Shown: positions 8,504 through 16,517, counted from the first letter of the stretch. The stretch is DNA of 64,000 bases from Rhizobium etli_C (GCF_014198605.1 NZ_JACIHU010000004.1), one strand, 5' to 3'. The notes: generated by a model not told the origin, from the sequence alone. Made by a program: numbers and translations.

Positions 8504-8704
8504 GTGCCGTTGCTGAAGTTTTTCTTGAAGCCCATTGCTGGTATCAGCAGCACGCAACCCGCCAATACCCCGACCTGGGAGGAGGATCCGCTGTGCCATC
8601 CCGACATCCAGCGCATGTCGCTGCGCGAAATCGCCGATCTGCCGCTCGGGGCGGGGGCCGGTTTTCATGCAGAGGCGAAAACGCCCCTGGCGAAATGCGC
8701 GTGA
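8504..8704 (+). CDS. Small DUF1127-like protein
   Basis: 66 residues from a GTG at 8504. The central part (WEEDPLCHPDIQRMSLREIA, then DLPL) resembles the short DUF1127/rhizobial small-protein motif with an Arg-Glu-Leu/Ile-Ala-Asp-Leu core. GGAGAAAGCGAGG precedes the start. Divergent from the LysR gene with about 110 bases between, and upstream of the MmcQ/YjbR gene. No membrane segment. The assignment is tentative because the gene is short and the family loosely defined. Confidence 0.5.
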   Translation: MPLLKFFLKPIAGISSTQPANTPTWEEDPLCHPDIQRMSLREIADLPLGAGAGFHAEAKTPLAKCA

Positions 8705-8743
8705 CATCGTGCTAAGTTTCGCCCGAGGAGAAAGGGCGGGACA

Positions 8744-9110
8744 ATGGCCGGCGAAGTCGACCTCATCTTTCGAGCGCTTGAAGCGGCTGGCGGCGGAAGC
8801 CGGCCTGCCCGACGTCGAGGCGAGCACCTCCTATGGCAATCCGGCGCTGAAGGTTGCCGGCAAGAGTTTTGTTGCGGTGAAAAACCCCGAGACGATCGTC
8901 ATCTCGATTTCGCTCGACGACAAGGATCATCTCCTGGAAATGGCGCCCGACATCTACTTCCAGACCGATCATTATGTCGGCTGGCCGCATCTGCCGCTGC
9001 GCGCCGCCCTGATCGGCGATGAGGAATTGCGGCTGCGGCTGATCGGCGCCTGGCTGTTTCGGGCGCCGAAGAAGCTGGCCGATCGTTTCGGGCGTCAGCC
9101 GCAGTTATAG
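8744..9110 (+). CDS. MmcQ/YjbR family protein, probable frameshift near the start
   Basis: The body reads in one frame up to the stop at 9108-9110: SSFERLKRLAAEAGLPDVEA, TSYGNPALKVAGKSFVAV, ISLDDKDHLLEMAPDIYFQ and TDHYVGWPHLPLRAALIGDE. This is the MmcQ/YjbR (CyaY-like fold) family, about 115-120 residues. The best start, ATG 8744 with a purine-rich ribosome site, is in another frame and gives MAGEVDLIF; dropping one C at about 8771 joins it directly to ERLKRLAAEAGL. An in-frame alternative is GTG 8709, which gives an unlikely N-terminus. Either the gene is broken, the base is an error, or the start is non-canonical. The function of the family is poorly known. Confidence 0.65.
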
Positions 9111-9360
9111 TCGAGCGCGCTGAATGGCGGGCGCCGCAACCGCGGGCGTGGGGGCGCTGATCTTTTTGAACCAAACATGCGCAGCGGTTTTGCAGCAGCG
9201 ACTTGCGTAAGACAACAAGCGAAGCAGGCCGAGCGAATCTGAAAAATCGCGCCCCGTTTCAGGCGACGGTCGCGTCTCGCAAAAAGCGATCGCGCAAGGT
9301 AGCCTCTCCGTCATAATACGCATCTCCGCGTCGATCGACAGTCCATCCGGGAGGCCCATC

Positions 9361-10199
9361 ATGAAAGACATCGTCGCCTTGGTCACCGGCGCAAGCCGCG
9401 GCATTGGCCGCGGCATCGCCCTTGCTTTGCTTGCCGAAGGGTTCACGGTGCATGTGACCGCCAGGACGCGTTTCGAGGCAGAGGCACAGCAAGCCGGATC
9501 GACGGGCTCGCTCGAGGGGCTCGAGCATGACGCGGCAAAACTGCCGGGACGCATCTTCGTCCACCGATGCGATCACGGCAAAGACGCCGACACCGAGCGT
9601 GTGGCTGACGCTATACGGGCGGGCGGCAGGCTCGATATTCTGGTGAACAATGCCTGGCCGGGTACGAGAACATGGTCGAAGACGGGGATTTCACCTGGCC
9701 CCGACCGTTCTGGCAGCAGCCCACCTGGCGATGGGAGGCAATGATCGGCACTGCGCTGAGAGGCGCTTTCATGATGTCGCGCGCGGTCGCTCCGATGATG
9801 ATCCCGGCGCGACGCGGCCTGATCGTCAACATTTCCTTCTGGGCAGCCCAGCTCTACGAGGGCAATGCGATCTACGGCATCGCCAAGGCTGCGGCCGACA
9901 AGATGGCCGCGGACTTCGCGCATGAGCTGCGCTCTCACAATGTCGCGGCGATCGCGCTCTATCCCGGGCTGGTCCGCACTGAAGCCGTGCTTGAGAATGC
10001 CGAATATTTCGACATGAGCAATTCGGAATCGCCTCAGTTCATCGGCCATGTCATTGCGGGGCTGTGGCGAGACCCGGCGCTGATGTTGAAATCCGGGCAC
10101 GCCCTGATTGCGGCGGCGTTGGCGCGGGAATACTGCATCACCGATATCGACGGCTACCGGCCGGTTCCCCTTTCCGCCGCCGACTTTGTCAGAGATTGA
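9361..10199 (+). pseudogene. Short-chain dehydrogenase/reductase, interrupted by a single-base frameshift
   Basis: The first part (9361 to about 9660) reads MKDIVALVTGASRGIGRGIA with the TGxxxGxG cofactor motif, and ends at DILVNNAWPG (NNAG-like motif). The continuation lies in another frame from about 9662 to 10199: YENMVEDGDFTWPRPFWQQ, then LIVNISFWAAQLYEG, the YGIAKAA catalytic Tyr/Lys motif, and a C-terminal YRPVPLSAADFVRD. One base missing in the G-run near 9662 would restore a single protein of about 279 residues. All catalytic elements are present, so a recent mutation or a sequencing error is more likely than old decay. Substrate unknown. Confidence 0.85.
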
Positions 10200-10425
10200 T
10201 TTTGCTTCGTCCGGGCCATCAGGCGGAGCTGCCGAACCTGAAAGCCGTTGAAATATCGGGATCGCGATGATATCGCTGCATCGGGTCTGCAGTTCACCCA
10301 GGCATCGCCGTTCTCCGGAACACGCTAAACCTGACAATGACGTAGATATGGACACCGATCCCGTGCCATGTCGGAAGGGCGATCACCGATAATCCATCCG
10401 GAACGGCGCGACCAAAGGATAGGTC

Positions 10426-10980
10426 ATGTCCAGAAAACCCATTCCGCTCACGGTGGGCGACACGTCGGCATTTGCCAAGTCGCTGCGCCTGCAGCTTGCC
10501 GCACATGAGGGGCTTCCCTCTCACCTCCAGTTCTTGAACATGCTGGCGAGGGCCGCCGGTCACGGCAATTTCCAGAGCCTGCGTGCAAAAACCGGCTCGG
10601 GGAGCGAGGGAGAACCGCCGATACCGGCTCCGGTTCGCGATGCCGCGATCGATCGGAAGCATATCGAGCGCGTTCAACGCAGTTTTGACGAGGAGTTTCG
10701 CCTCATGCGCTGGCCCTCGCGGCGCATGGACCAGGTCACGGCGCTTTGGCTTCTCTGGTCGCGCATTCCCTCCGCAAGGGAGATGTCAGAAAAGGAGGTC
10801 AATGCTCTTCTCCGCGACAGGCACCTGTTTGGAGATCACGCTTTGCTGCGCCGGGAGCTCTGCGAACTCGGCCTGATGAGCCGGACGCGCGACGGCAGCA
10901 TCTACAGGCGGGTCGAGCGGCCGATGCCGATACAGGCGGCGACGATCTTGCGTCAGCATTCCTCACGCCAGGCAGATTGA
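10426..10980 (+). CDS. DUF2087 domain-containing protein
   Basis: 184 residues. The C-terminal part (IDRKHIERVQRSFDEEFRLM through LLRRELCELGLMSRTRDGSI) matches the DUF2087 pattern: a conserved basic helix, a WSRIP segment and an R-E-L-x-E-x-G-L-x-x-R ending, a winged-helix-like arrangement found at the end of some regulators. The N-terminal 60 residues (SAFAKSLRLQLAAHEGLPSH-like, with FLNMLARAAGHGNFQSLRAK) resemble a glyoxalase-related or toxin-like N-terminal extension common in this family. Likely cytosolic; a regulatory role is only inferred. It stands alone. Confidence 0.75.
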   Translation: MSRKPIPLTVGDTSAFAKSLRLQLAAHEGLPSHLQFLNMLARAAGHGNFQSLRAKTGSGSEGEPPIPAPVRDAAIDRKHIERVQRSFDEEFRLMRWPSRRMDQVTALWLLWSRIPSAREMSEKEVNALLRDRHLFGDHALLRRELCELGLMSRTRDGSIYRRVERPMPIQAATILRQHSSRQAD

Positions 10981-11150
10981 TCGCATTGCTGGGGCGCCTT
11001 TTCGGGAGCCCACCGTCGGTTTACAGCGCATCGCGATCTTTGGATTCACCGCGCGCGACATGCATCGGGCGCCTCATTCTGCGCCGCTGTCAGCCTGCCG
11101 CTGGCAGCGCGAAGGGCGATTGCCGAAGCCAATATAGTGCTAGGCATCCA

Positions 11151-11771
11151 TCAGCCCCGATCGTAAGCGAGCGCGCGCTGAACGGCGGGACGCTGCAGCA
11201 TGCGGGCGTGGTGATCGCTGACCTTTGCGAAGCGGGCGGGATCGACGCCGTCGGCCGGCAGCCAGTCTGACATGACGAAGAGATAGGGGTCAGCGAGCGA
11301 ATAGGTCTCGCCCATCACCCAGGGGCCCTTGAACATCGTCTCTTCGATCAGGGTGAAACAATCGGCCATATTCTGCGGCACCTTGGCCTTCATCGCCTCG
11401 ATCGCTGATGGATCGTCGGACCAGCGGGAGCCGCGCCGGCGATGGGCATGGTTCACATGCACCGTCGAGCAGAGATAGCTGTTGAAGGACTGCAGCCGCG
11501 CCATCTCGAAAACATCGCCGAGCGGCGCCAGTTTGGCGGCCGGCGCGCTTTCAGCGATAAAGCCGAGAATCGCCGGCGTTTCGGTCAGCACGCCGCGCTC
11601 GGTCACCAGCGCCGGCACGCGTCCCTTGGGGTTGATCTTCAGATAGTCCGGCGAACGCTGCTCGCCATTGGCGAAGCTGAGCTTCTTCGTTTCGAAGGCA
11701 AGGCCGGATTCTTCCAGGGCGATCAGGCTTGCAAGCGCGCAGGTTCCCGAGGCGTAATACAATGTCAGCAT
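11151..11771 (-). CDS. Glutathione S-transferase family protein
   Basis: 206 residues. The N-terminal thioredoxin-like domain opens MLTLYYASGTCALASLIALE, the beta-class or GstA-like start with Cys at position 11; then NPKGRVPALVTERGVLTETPAI gives the cis-Pro and the Glu/Thr glutathione contacts. The C-terminal domain carries GPWVMGETYSLADPYLFVMS with the N-cap Ser/Asp. Not closely similar to the GST at 4435. The start at 11769-11771 is preceded by GGGAGACGAGAACC. Cytosolic; a detoxification role is assumed from the family, substrate unknown. Confidence 0.92.
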   Translation of the reverse strand: MLTLYYASGTCALASLIALEESGLAFETKKLSFANGEQRSPDYLKINPKGRVPALVTERGVLTETPAILGFIAESAPAAKLAPLGDVFEMARLQSFNSYLCSTVHVNHAHRRRGSRWSDDPSAIEAMKAKVPQNMADCFTLIEETMFKGPWVMGETYSLADPYLFVMSDWLPADGVDPARFAKVSDHHARMLQRPAVQRALAYDRG

Positions 11772-11860
11772 GGTTCTCGTCTCCCTTTCAGGAAGTGGTA
11801 TAGCGCAGCCGTCGCGATGCCGGAACCGGTGAGATTGGGTTTTGTCTCCTGCGTCGTGTC

Positions 11861-11999
11861 GCCCCTCATCCGCCTGCCGGCACCTTCTCCCCGTAAACGG
11901 GGCGAAGGGGGATAGCCGCAGCCTCTCCGTTCCTCTCTGACCTCTCGCGGGGCACGTCCCCTCGCCCGTTTACGGGGAGAGGGTTAGGGTGAGGGGCAG
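11861..11999. repeat. RIME-like intergenic palindromic element, copy 1
   Basis: About 139 bp with outer arms GCCCCTCATCC... and ...GGTGAGGGGC and two inner palindromes of the type CTCCCCGTAAACGGGG and CCCGTTTACGGGGAG. Its reverse complement aligns along its whole length with the element at 17920-18056, so these are two copies of one mobile or dispersed element in opposite orientation. Similar in design to the Rhizobium RIME elements. Confidence 0.8.
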
Positions 12000-12020
12000 C
12001 CCCCAGGCACAAACTCGCCC

Positions 12021-12377
12021 TCAGCCGCAGCCCGGCACATCCTCCAGCCTGTGCCAGACCGGGATGCCGCGTTCCCTGGCGATGCGCACGTCGTTGTCGG
12101 CGCCCTTGGAATCGCCAGGCAGACGCAGCACACCCTCGCAGAGCTGCAGCAGCCGGCCGGCGACCGGGTGGAAGATTTCCTCGTAAAGCGCGTCGCCGAC
12201 CGACCTGCCGCCGGCGGCATGCCAGATCGGCAAGGCCACCCATTCGCCGATCATCGGCACGTGGCCGGCGGCGAACAGCTTATGCGAAGGCTCCTCGAGC
12301 CGCTTCAGGTTGGCGGCCATCTTTTCCGGGTCGTCGCCCGTTCCCGACCGGTAAGGCCCGGCAATCAAAATCAGCAT
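12021..12377 (-). CDS. DUF4406 / nucleoside deoxyribosyltransferase-like protein
   Basis: 118 residues, opening MLILIAGPYRSGTGDDP, the beta-strand plus G-P-Y-R-S loop seen in DUF4406 and related nucleoside 2-deoxyribosyltransferase folds. GEWVALPIWHAAGG and a C-terminal LCEGVLRLPGDSKGADNDVR segment (the R-x-P-G-x-S-x-G-A-D-x-x-V pattern) complete the family. Cytosolic. The substrate is unproven; family members may act on nucleosides or nucleotides. Divergent from the DeoR regulator, whose operator array (12421-12497) lies between them, so control by that regulator is plausible. Confidence 0.85.
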   Translation of the reverse strand: MLILIAGPYRSGTGDDPEKMAANLKRLEEPSHKLFAAGHVPMIGEWVALPIWHAAGGRSVGDALYEEIFHPVAGRLLQLCEGVLRLPGDSKGADNDVRIARERGIPVWHRLEDVPGCG

Positions 12378-12420
12378 CTTTCACTCCATCGTTGAGACTC
12401 CCGGCCTCATGCACGGGATA

Positions 12421-12497
12421 TCGTGAAAATGCACGATACTTCTTGAATGTCGAGTCATTTCGTGCAAATTTACGCCATCTCGTTCAATTTCGTGCAA
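12421..12497. promoter_or_regulatory. Array of TCGTGCAA half-sites, likely operator of the DeoR-type regulator
   Basis: Half-sites read TCGTGAAA (12421), inverted TGCACGA (12430-12436), TCGTGCAA (12460), TCGTTCAA (12480) and TCGTGCAA (12490). ATTTCGTGCAAA occurs twice perfectly at 12457-12468 and 12487-12498. The last three start positions are spaced by 20 and 10 bases, so they fall on the same face of the helix. Located between the DUF4406 gene and the DeoR gene. Confidence 0.65.
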
Positions 12498-12504
12498 AGA
12501 GCCC

Positions 12505-13260
12505 ATGCTGACGTCGCAACGTAAAACCCTCATTATCGACATTCTGCGCCGTGACGGCCAAGTGATCGCCAAGCGCGTCGCCGAGGATTTTTCGCTCTCT
12601 GAGGACACGATCCGGCGGGACTTAAGGGAAATGGCGGCGGAGGGATTGTTGAAGCGGGTGCATGGCGGTGCGATGCCGTTGGCGCCAGACCTGCCTGATT
12701 TCACCGCGCGGCGCAGCGTCTCGTCCGAGATCAAGGCGCGGCTCGGGGCGGCGGCGGCGGCGATGGTCAAGCCGGGGCAGATGATCTTTCTCGACGGCGG
12801 CACGACGACGGCGGAGATCGCCCGGCATCTGCCGCGCGACATGCCGCTGACGGTTGCGACCCACAGCCCGACGATCGCCGCCGAACTCGAACACCATCCG
12901 ACGGCCGATGTGATCCTCACCGGCGGACGGCTCTACAAACACTCGATGGTGGCAACGGGTGCGGCAGCGATGGCGGCGATCTCGCTGCTGCGCCCCGATC
13001 TGTTTTTCCTCGGCGTCACCGCCGCCCATCCCGTGCACGGGCTTTCAACCGGCGATTTCGAGGAAGCGGCGATCAAGCGGCACATCGCCCGCTGCGCGGC
13101 CGAAACGCATGTGCTGCTGACGCAGGAGAAATTCGACCTCGTCTCGCCCTGCCCGGTGCTCGGCATATCCGAGGTGGCGGGGCTGATCGTGCCCATGGAG
13201 ATGACGGCGGAAAAGCTGAAGCCCTATCGCGATCTCAACGGCGCAATCGCCGCAGCATGA
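12505..13260 (+). CDS. DeoR/GlpR-family transcriptional regulator
   Basis: 251 residues. The N-terminal DeoR helix-turn-helix is evident (MLTSQRKTLIIDILRRDGQV, then the recognition region SEDTIRRDLREMAAEGLLKRVHGGA). The DeoR C-terminal sensor domain follows, including the glycine-rich phosphate loop (IFLDGGTTTAEIARHLP) and VILTGGRLYKHSMVATG. Family members are repressors relieved by phosphorylated sugars or related metabolites. The start is an ATG within 10 bases of an operator-like half-site, so autoregulation is likely. Target genes are not obvious; the divergent DUF4406 gene is the best candidate. Confidence 0.93.
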   Translation: MLTSQRKTLIIDILRRDGQVIAKRVAEDFSLSEDTIRRDLREMAAEGLLKRVHGGAMPLAPDLPDFTARRSVSSEIKARLGAAAAAMVKPGQMIFLDGGTTTAEIARHLPRDMPLTVATHSPTIAAELEHHPTADVILTGGRLYKHSMVATGAAAMAAISLLRPDLFFLGVTAAHPVHGLSTGDFEEAAIKRHIARCAAETHVLLTQEKFDLVSPCPVLGISEVAGLIVPMEMTAEKLKPYRDLNGAIAAA

Positions 13261-13494
13261 TAGTGCTGCGGGAGCGGCAAAAGGCTTGCAGCAAGCGCCG
13301 CGAAGAAGGCCGCCAGCACGGCATAGGCCGGCACCATGCTGCCGGTTCATTTGGGCGGAACGTTGCCGTACGCTTCCATAGGACGCCGCAAGCCATTTCC
13401 CAAAAAAAGTTGATTTGACAGACGCCATCATCGCGCCGAGGTTGCTTTAGCAATCCATAATATGAATTCTAACAAGTTGGCTAGGGAGGAAACA

Positions 13495-13917
13495 ATGGAA
13501 GCCGTCAATCGGAGAGCCACACTCGCACTCGGTCTTACAACGGCCGCAGCGCCACTGATCGCTTGGGCGACGCCAGCAGCCGCCCAGACCTACGGCCCGG
13601 ATGAGGGTAAGGAGATCGGACCCGGTGTCAGAGTCGTCGCGCTCGGTGAGCGGGCTTCGGTCATACCGGCTTACAAAATGGTCAAGCTGCGGGATGTTGT
13701 TATCCAACCCGGTGCGAAGACACCGGACAATATGATGATGAACGACATGCTCTGCCACATGACTGAGGGAGAACTTTCGGTCGTTCAGAACGAAAAGAAG
13801 TTCACGGTCAAGAAGGGCGATGTTTGGACCTGCGCCAAAACCGATACGACAGAGGGCACTCAGAACACGAGCAGTTCGGTCGCGATCATGCGGGTCATCG
13901 ATTTGATGACCTCATAA
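13495..13917 (+). CDS. Exported small cupin-domain protein
   Basis: 140 residues from ATG 13495, which has a strong GGGAGGAAACA ribosome site; the frame extends to 13462 without support. The N-terminus NRRATLALGLTTAAAPLIAW then AQT is a signal peptide with an Arg-Arg pair, possibly Tat-dependent. The rest is a single cupin-like barrel (VVIQPGAKTPDNMM, HMTEGELSVVQNEKKFTVKK, GDVWTCAKTD), but the usual His cluster is sparse, so metal binding is uncertain. Periplasmic location is expected. Function unknown. Confidence 0.75.
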   Translation: MEAVNRRATLALGLTTAAAPLIAWATPAAAQTYGPDEGKEIGPGVRVVALGERASVIPAYKMVKLRDVVIQPGAKTPDNMMMNDMLCHMTEGELSVVQNEKKFTVKKGDVWTCAKTDTTEGTQNTSSSVAIMRVIDLMTS

Positions 13918-13938
13918 GGAAGCGACGCGCGGAAGTGC

Positions 13939-13980
13939 GGCAACGGCGGCTCTAAGGAGAGAGCCGGAGACGTCGTTGCC
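13939..13980 (+). terminator. Nested stem-loop after the cupin gene
   Basis: GGCAACG (13939-13945) pairs with CGTTGCC (13974-13980), and inside it GGCTCT (13948-13953) pairs with AGAGCC (13960-13965). It begins 21 bases after the cupin stop. There is no U-run, so intrinsic termination is uncertain; an RNA-stabilising 3' structure is equally possible. Confidence 0.45.
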
Positions 13981-14349
13981 GCCGTGTGGGCGATCTATAT
14001 GCAGGAATGTCCACAGTTGGCACCACCTGCACGTTCGGATCGGTGAGAAGTACGTTCGAAGCGTTTCTGTAGAGGGGCAGCTTCGGCCGAATGCTCTCTC
14101 TTTGCGCTGGTGGCCTTTGCTCCCTAACTCCGAAACATCTGTGGACCAATCGACCATCGCTGCGGCCTGACGCGACATACCTTGGCGAACCGGACCTGCT
14201 TTAAAACTGTTGAGCCCTGCACCATCTCCGGCATCTGGACCGCTTTTCCCCTCGGTTTGGGAATGGAACTCCGCTCCCCTCGATATACTATTGGAAGTGT
14301 TTACCTGTGCGAACGGGATAAGCCATTAATTTATATATTTGGTTCGAAC
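13981..14349. other. Intergenic region with no recognised gene
   Basis: About 370 bases between the cupin hairpin and the convergent asparaginase gene. Short open frames exist on both strands but none has a convincing ribosome site, codon pattern or recognisable motif. The stretch 14280-14345 is AT-rich relative to its surroundings. Confidence 0.5.
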
Positions 14350-15357
14350 TCATCCGGCCAGGGCGGAGGTGACGCTGATATCACCGACATGGATGCCGTT
14401 CCAATTGCGCATCGGCTTTGCGGCATAGGACATTAGGCGCGCATGCACCTCGCCCTCCGTCTCGAAGAAGCGGGCGAGTGTCGCCGCCACCATGGCTTCG
14501 GCAGCACGCGTTGCGCCATCCTCGCATTTCAGCGCGATGGCGATGCCCTTTTCCGGAATCGCGGCGCAGAAGACGCCCTCGGCGCCGGTCTTGACGAAGA
14601 TGCGGCCCGGGGCGATCTGCATCAGTTTCGTGCAGGCGCGGCCGGAGCCGGCGACATAGAAGGGCTCGGCCATGCAGGCCTCGATCAGGCGGCGGGATGC
14701 CTTGGCGCGCAAAGGCTCCAGGCCGTTGCCGGTCGCCATTTTGGCAAAGCCGTGGGCAAGGCTGCGCAAAGGCACAGCATAGGTCGGGATAGAGCAGCCG
14801 TCGGTCCCGCAGCTTTCGGCGCCAAGCACGGCCCCAGTCAGGCTTTCCATCGTCGCGCGGATCTCGACCTGCAGTGGGTGGTGATAGCCGACATAGGCTT
14901 TCGGATCGATATTCCGATGGCAGCAGGTACAGATGAAACCGGCATGTTTGCCGGAGCAATTGTTGTGCAGCGCGGTCGGCGCTTCAAGCGTGCGGGCCTG
15001 CTGGATCAGGACCTTCTGGCTCATCGACCAATGGGCGCCGCATTCCAAGGCCTCGGAATTGCGGCCGGCCCGCGCCAGCATGGAGGCGGCAAGCGCCACG
15101 TGCTCGTCCTCGCCATTATGTGAGGCGCAGGCGAGCGCCAGCTCCTTGTCACCGAAACCATAGGCGTCGGCCGCACCGCTTTCGACGAGGGGCAGCGCCT
15201 GCATCGCCTTGCAGGCCGAACGCGGGAAGACGGCGGCGTCGATATCGCCGAGCGAAAAGACCAGGCTGCCATCGCCATCAACGACCGCCACCGCGCCGCG
15301 ATGACGGCTTTCGACAAGCAGGCCACGGGTGACTTCGACGGCGACGGGATTGGTCAT
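14350..15357 (-). CDS. ansA: Class 3 (rhizobial-type) L-asparaginase
   Basis: 335 residues of the thermolabile asparaginase family (Asparaginase_II, Rhizobium etli ReAV type), unrelated to the E. coli enzymes. It hydrolyses L-asparagine to aspartate and ammonia. Visible active-site elements are SACK (Ser47, Lys50), CASHNGEDEH (Ser79) and the zinc-type set Cys134, Lys137 (NNCSGKHAG) and Cys188 (CGTDGCSIP); these fall one residue before the ReAV numbers I recall (48, 51, 80, 135, 138, 189). FVKTGAEGVF probably supplies the second catalytic Lys. No signal peptide, so cytosolic. The gene stands alone, convergent to the cupin gene. Which R. etli paralogue it corresponds to cannot be decided here. 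Confidence 0.9.
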   Translation of the reverse strand: MTNPVAVEVTRGLLVESRHRGAVAVVDGDGSLVFSLGDIDAAVFPRSACKAMQALPLVESGAADAYGFGDKELALACASHNGEDEHVALAASMLARAGRNSEALECGAHWSMSQKVLIQQARTLEAPTALHNNCSGKHAGFICTCCHRNIDPKAYVGYHHPLQVEIRATMESLTGAVLGAESCGTDGCSIPTYAVPLRSLAHGFAKMATGNGLEPLRAKASRRLIEACMAEPFYVAGSGRACTKLMQIAPGRIFVKTGAEGVFCAAIPEKGIAIALKCEDGATRAAEAMVAATLARFFETEGEVHARLMSYAAKPMRNWNGIHVGDISVTSALAG

Positions 15358-15433
15358 GGGCTCTCATCCTGGTGCTGGCGGGATGCGGCAGGCATAACGC
15401 GTCAGGGCGCGGAAGCCAACGGGTTTAGCCAAC

Positions 15434-15478
15434 CCCTCCGTCATGCTCGGCCTTGAGCCGAGCATCCATACCGCATCC
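15434..15478. repeat. 45-bp inverted repeat, left copy
   Basis: The copy contains an internal hairpin (ATGCTCGGC pairing with GCCGAGCAT). Its reverse complement matches 16011-16055 at 43 of 45 positions. Together they flank the lipoprotein gene at 15546-15884. A related weaker sequence follows at about 15490-15525. The motif resembles the dispersed TCATGCTCGG-CTTGAGCC-type palindromes common in alphaproteobacterial intergenic DNA. Confidence 0.85.
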
Positions 15479-15545
15479 ACCAACAGCAGCGGCATGGATC
15501 CGGGGTCAAGCCGAAGGACGACGGTGGATGGAGAGCAGTCCGCGC

Positions 15546-15884
15546 CTATTCTCTTTCAACGACGATTTTCCTGAGGACACCGCCACTGTCGGGAACCTCG
15601 ACTTCGATGGCTTTGCTCTTACGTCCGGACTGCGCTTTGCCGCAAACCGCGATTGCCGCCCTCATGAGGCCCCTGTCGGTCAGGCGTTCTCTGTCGGTCG
15701 GGATGACTGGCTTAAACGTATCTGTGGCTTCTTTCGCCGATTCCCATGTCATCTGGAAACCACATCCGTTCATCACGAGATTCCGGAAGAAGTGCTGAAC
15801 GAGCGGCCGACCGTCGGGGGCCGTGTGCGTGCAACCTGCAACGGCGAAAGAAAGCGCGACAACGCCAAGAATGCGAAATTTCAT
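15546..15884 (-). CDS. Small predicted lipoprotein
   Basis: 112 residues from ATG 15882-15884. MKFRILGVVALSFAVAGC is a typical lipoprotein signal with lipobox AVAGC, so lipidation at Cys18 and export are expected. The mature part has further cysteines (MNGCGFQMTW and AVCGKAQSG) that could form a disulfide, and a charged C-terminus. An upstream in-frame ATG at 15965 would bury the signal and is not supported. No known domain recognised. The gene is enclosed by the 45-bp inverted repeats. Confidence 0.6.
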   Translation of the reverse strand: MKFRILGVVALSFAVAGCTHTAPDGRPLVQHFFRNLVMNGCGFQMTWESAKEATDTFKPVIPTDRERLTDRGLMRAAIAVCGKAQSGRKSKAIEVEVPDSGGVLRKIVVERE

Positions 15885-16277
15885 CGTCCCATCCAAATGA
15901 TCAACCCCGGCGAGCACTAATGGCAGAAAATTGGTAGAGTCAATCGACCAGAGCACCGCACGCATTTACGCCGAAGCGCCCACACCCACCCCGTCATCCC
16001 AGGCCTTGATGGATGCGGTGTGGATGCTCGGCTCAAGGGCGAGCATGACGGAGGGTGGGATGGCTTGTGGAGCAGAACCGCAATGCCGGGCGGTGGAGGA
16101 TGATTGCGCATGCTGCCAATTCGGCCTCGACCTCCGTCATCCCAGATCTTGCGCCTGGCTTCAGCCGTATTGATGGCTGCTCGGGTCGCGCAGTCCGCGC
16201 CCCGTTGAATGCAAGCCTTGAGGTTGGACGCGTAGCGACGCTATCTTGCAACCAAAATCACATTCGAAGGAAGTGTT
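15885..16277. other. Intergenic region carrying palindromic repeats
   Basis: About 390 bases. It holds the right copy of the 45-bp inverted repeat (16011-16055), a shorter related stretch at about 15990-16010 and another degraded one around 16130-16200 (CTCCGTCATCCCAGATCTTG). No credible gene is seen. Confidence 0.6.
16011..16055. repeat. 45-bp inverted repeat, right copy
   Basis: Reverse complement of 15434-15478 with two mismatches. It lies 126 bases upstream of the lipoprotein start on that gene's strand. Confidence 0.85.
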
Positions 16278-16517
16278 TTGCAATCAGGTCTATCCATTTC
16301 AGCGTCCATATTGTGGGTCTTCTTCACGCTCGTCTCTCTCGGTCTGGCGTGCTGGTTGGCGCGCCGGCCCAAAAGGACAAGCGTTGGAATTATCCTCGGA
16401 GCGCTTCTGGGGTTGGTTTTGATGTCGATTGCGTCAGTTCTGACCGGTTTCCTCGGAAGCGTTCTTCCCTTGGGGCAAATCGATTTCTGGCTCTCCAGTG
16501 TGACGGCGCAGATCTGA
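16278..16517 (+). CDS. Small two-helix membrane protein (TTG start)
   Basis: 79 residues beginning at a TTG (16278) with GAAGGAAG a few bases upstream. Two hydrophobic helices are visible (ISASILWVFFTLVSLGLACW and SVGIILGALLGLVLMSIASV) separated by a positively charged loop (LARRPKRT), fitting an inner-membrane hairpin with both ends outside. No family recognised. The hydrophobic pattern and the ribosome site argue for a real gene, but the rare start and short length keep confidence low. Confidence 0.45.
   Translation: MQSGLSISASILWVFFTLVSLGLACWLARRPKRTSVGIILGALLGLVLMSIASVLTGFLGSVLPLGQIDFWLSSVTAQI

Noticed and set aside
13224..13337. Minus-strand peptide MVPAYAVLAAFFAALAASLL, resembling the first helix of a membrane transporter.
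   Set aside because: Only 37 codons, overlaps the end of the DeoR gene and has no continuation; could be chance.
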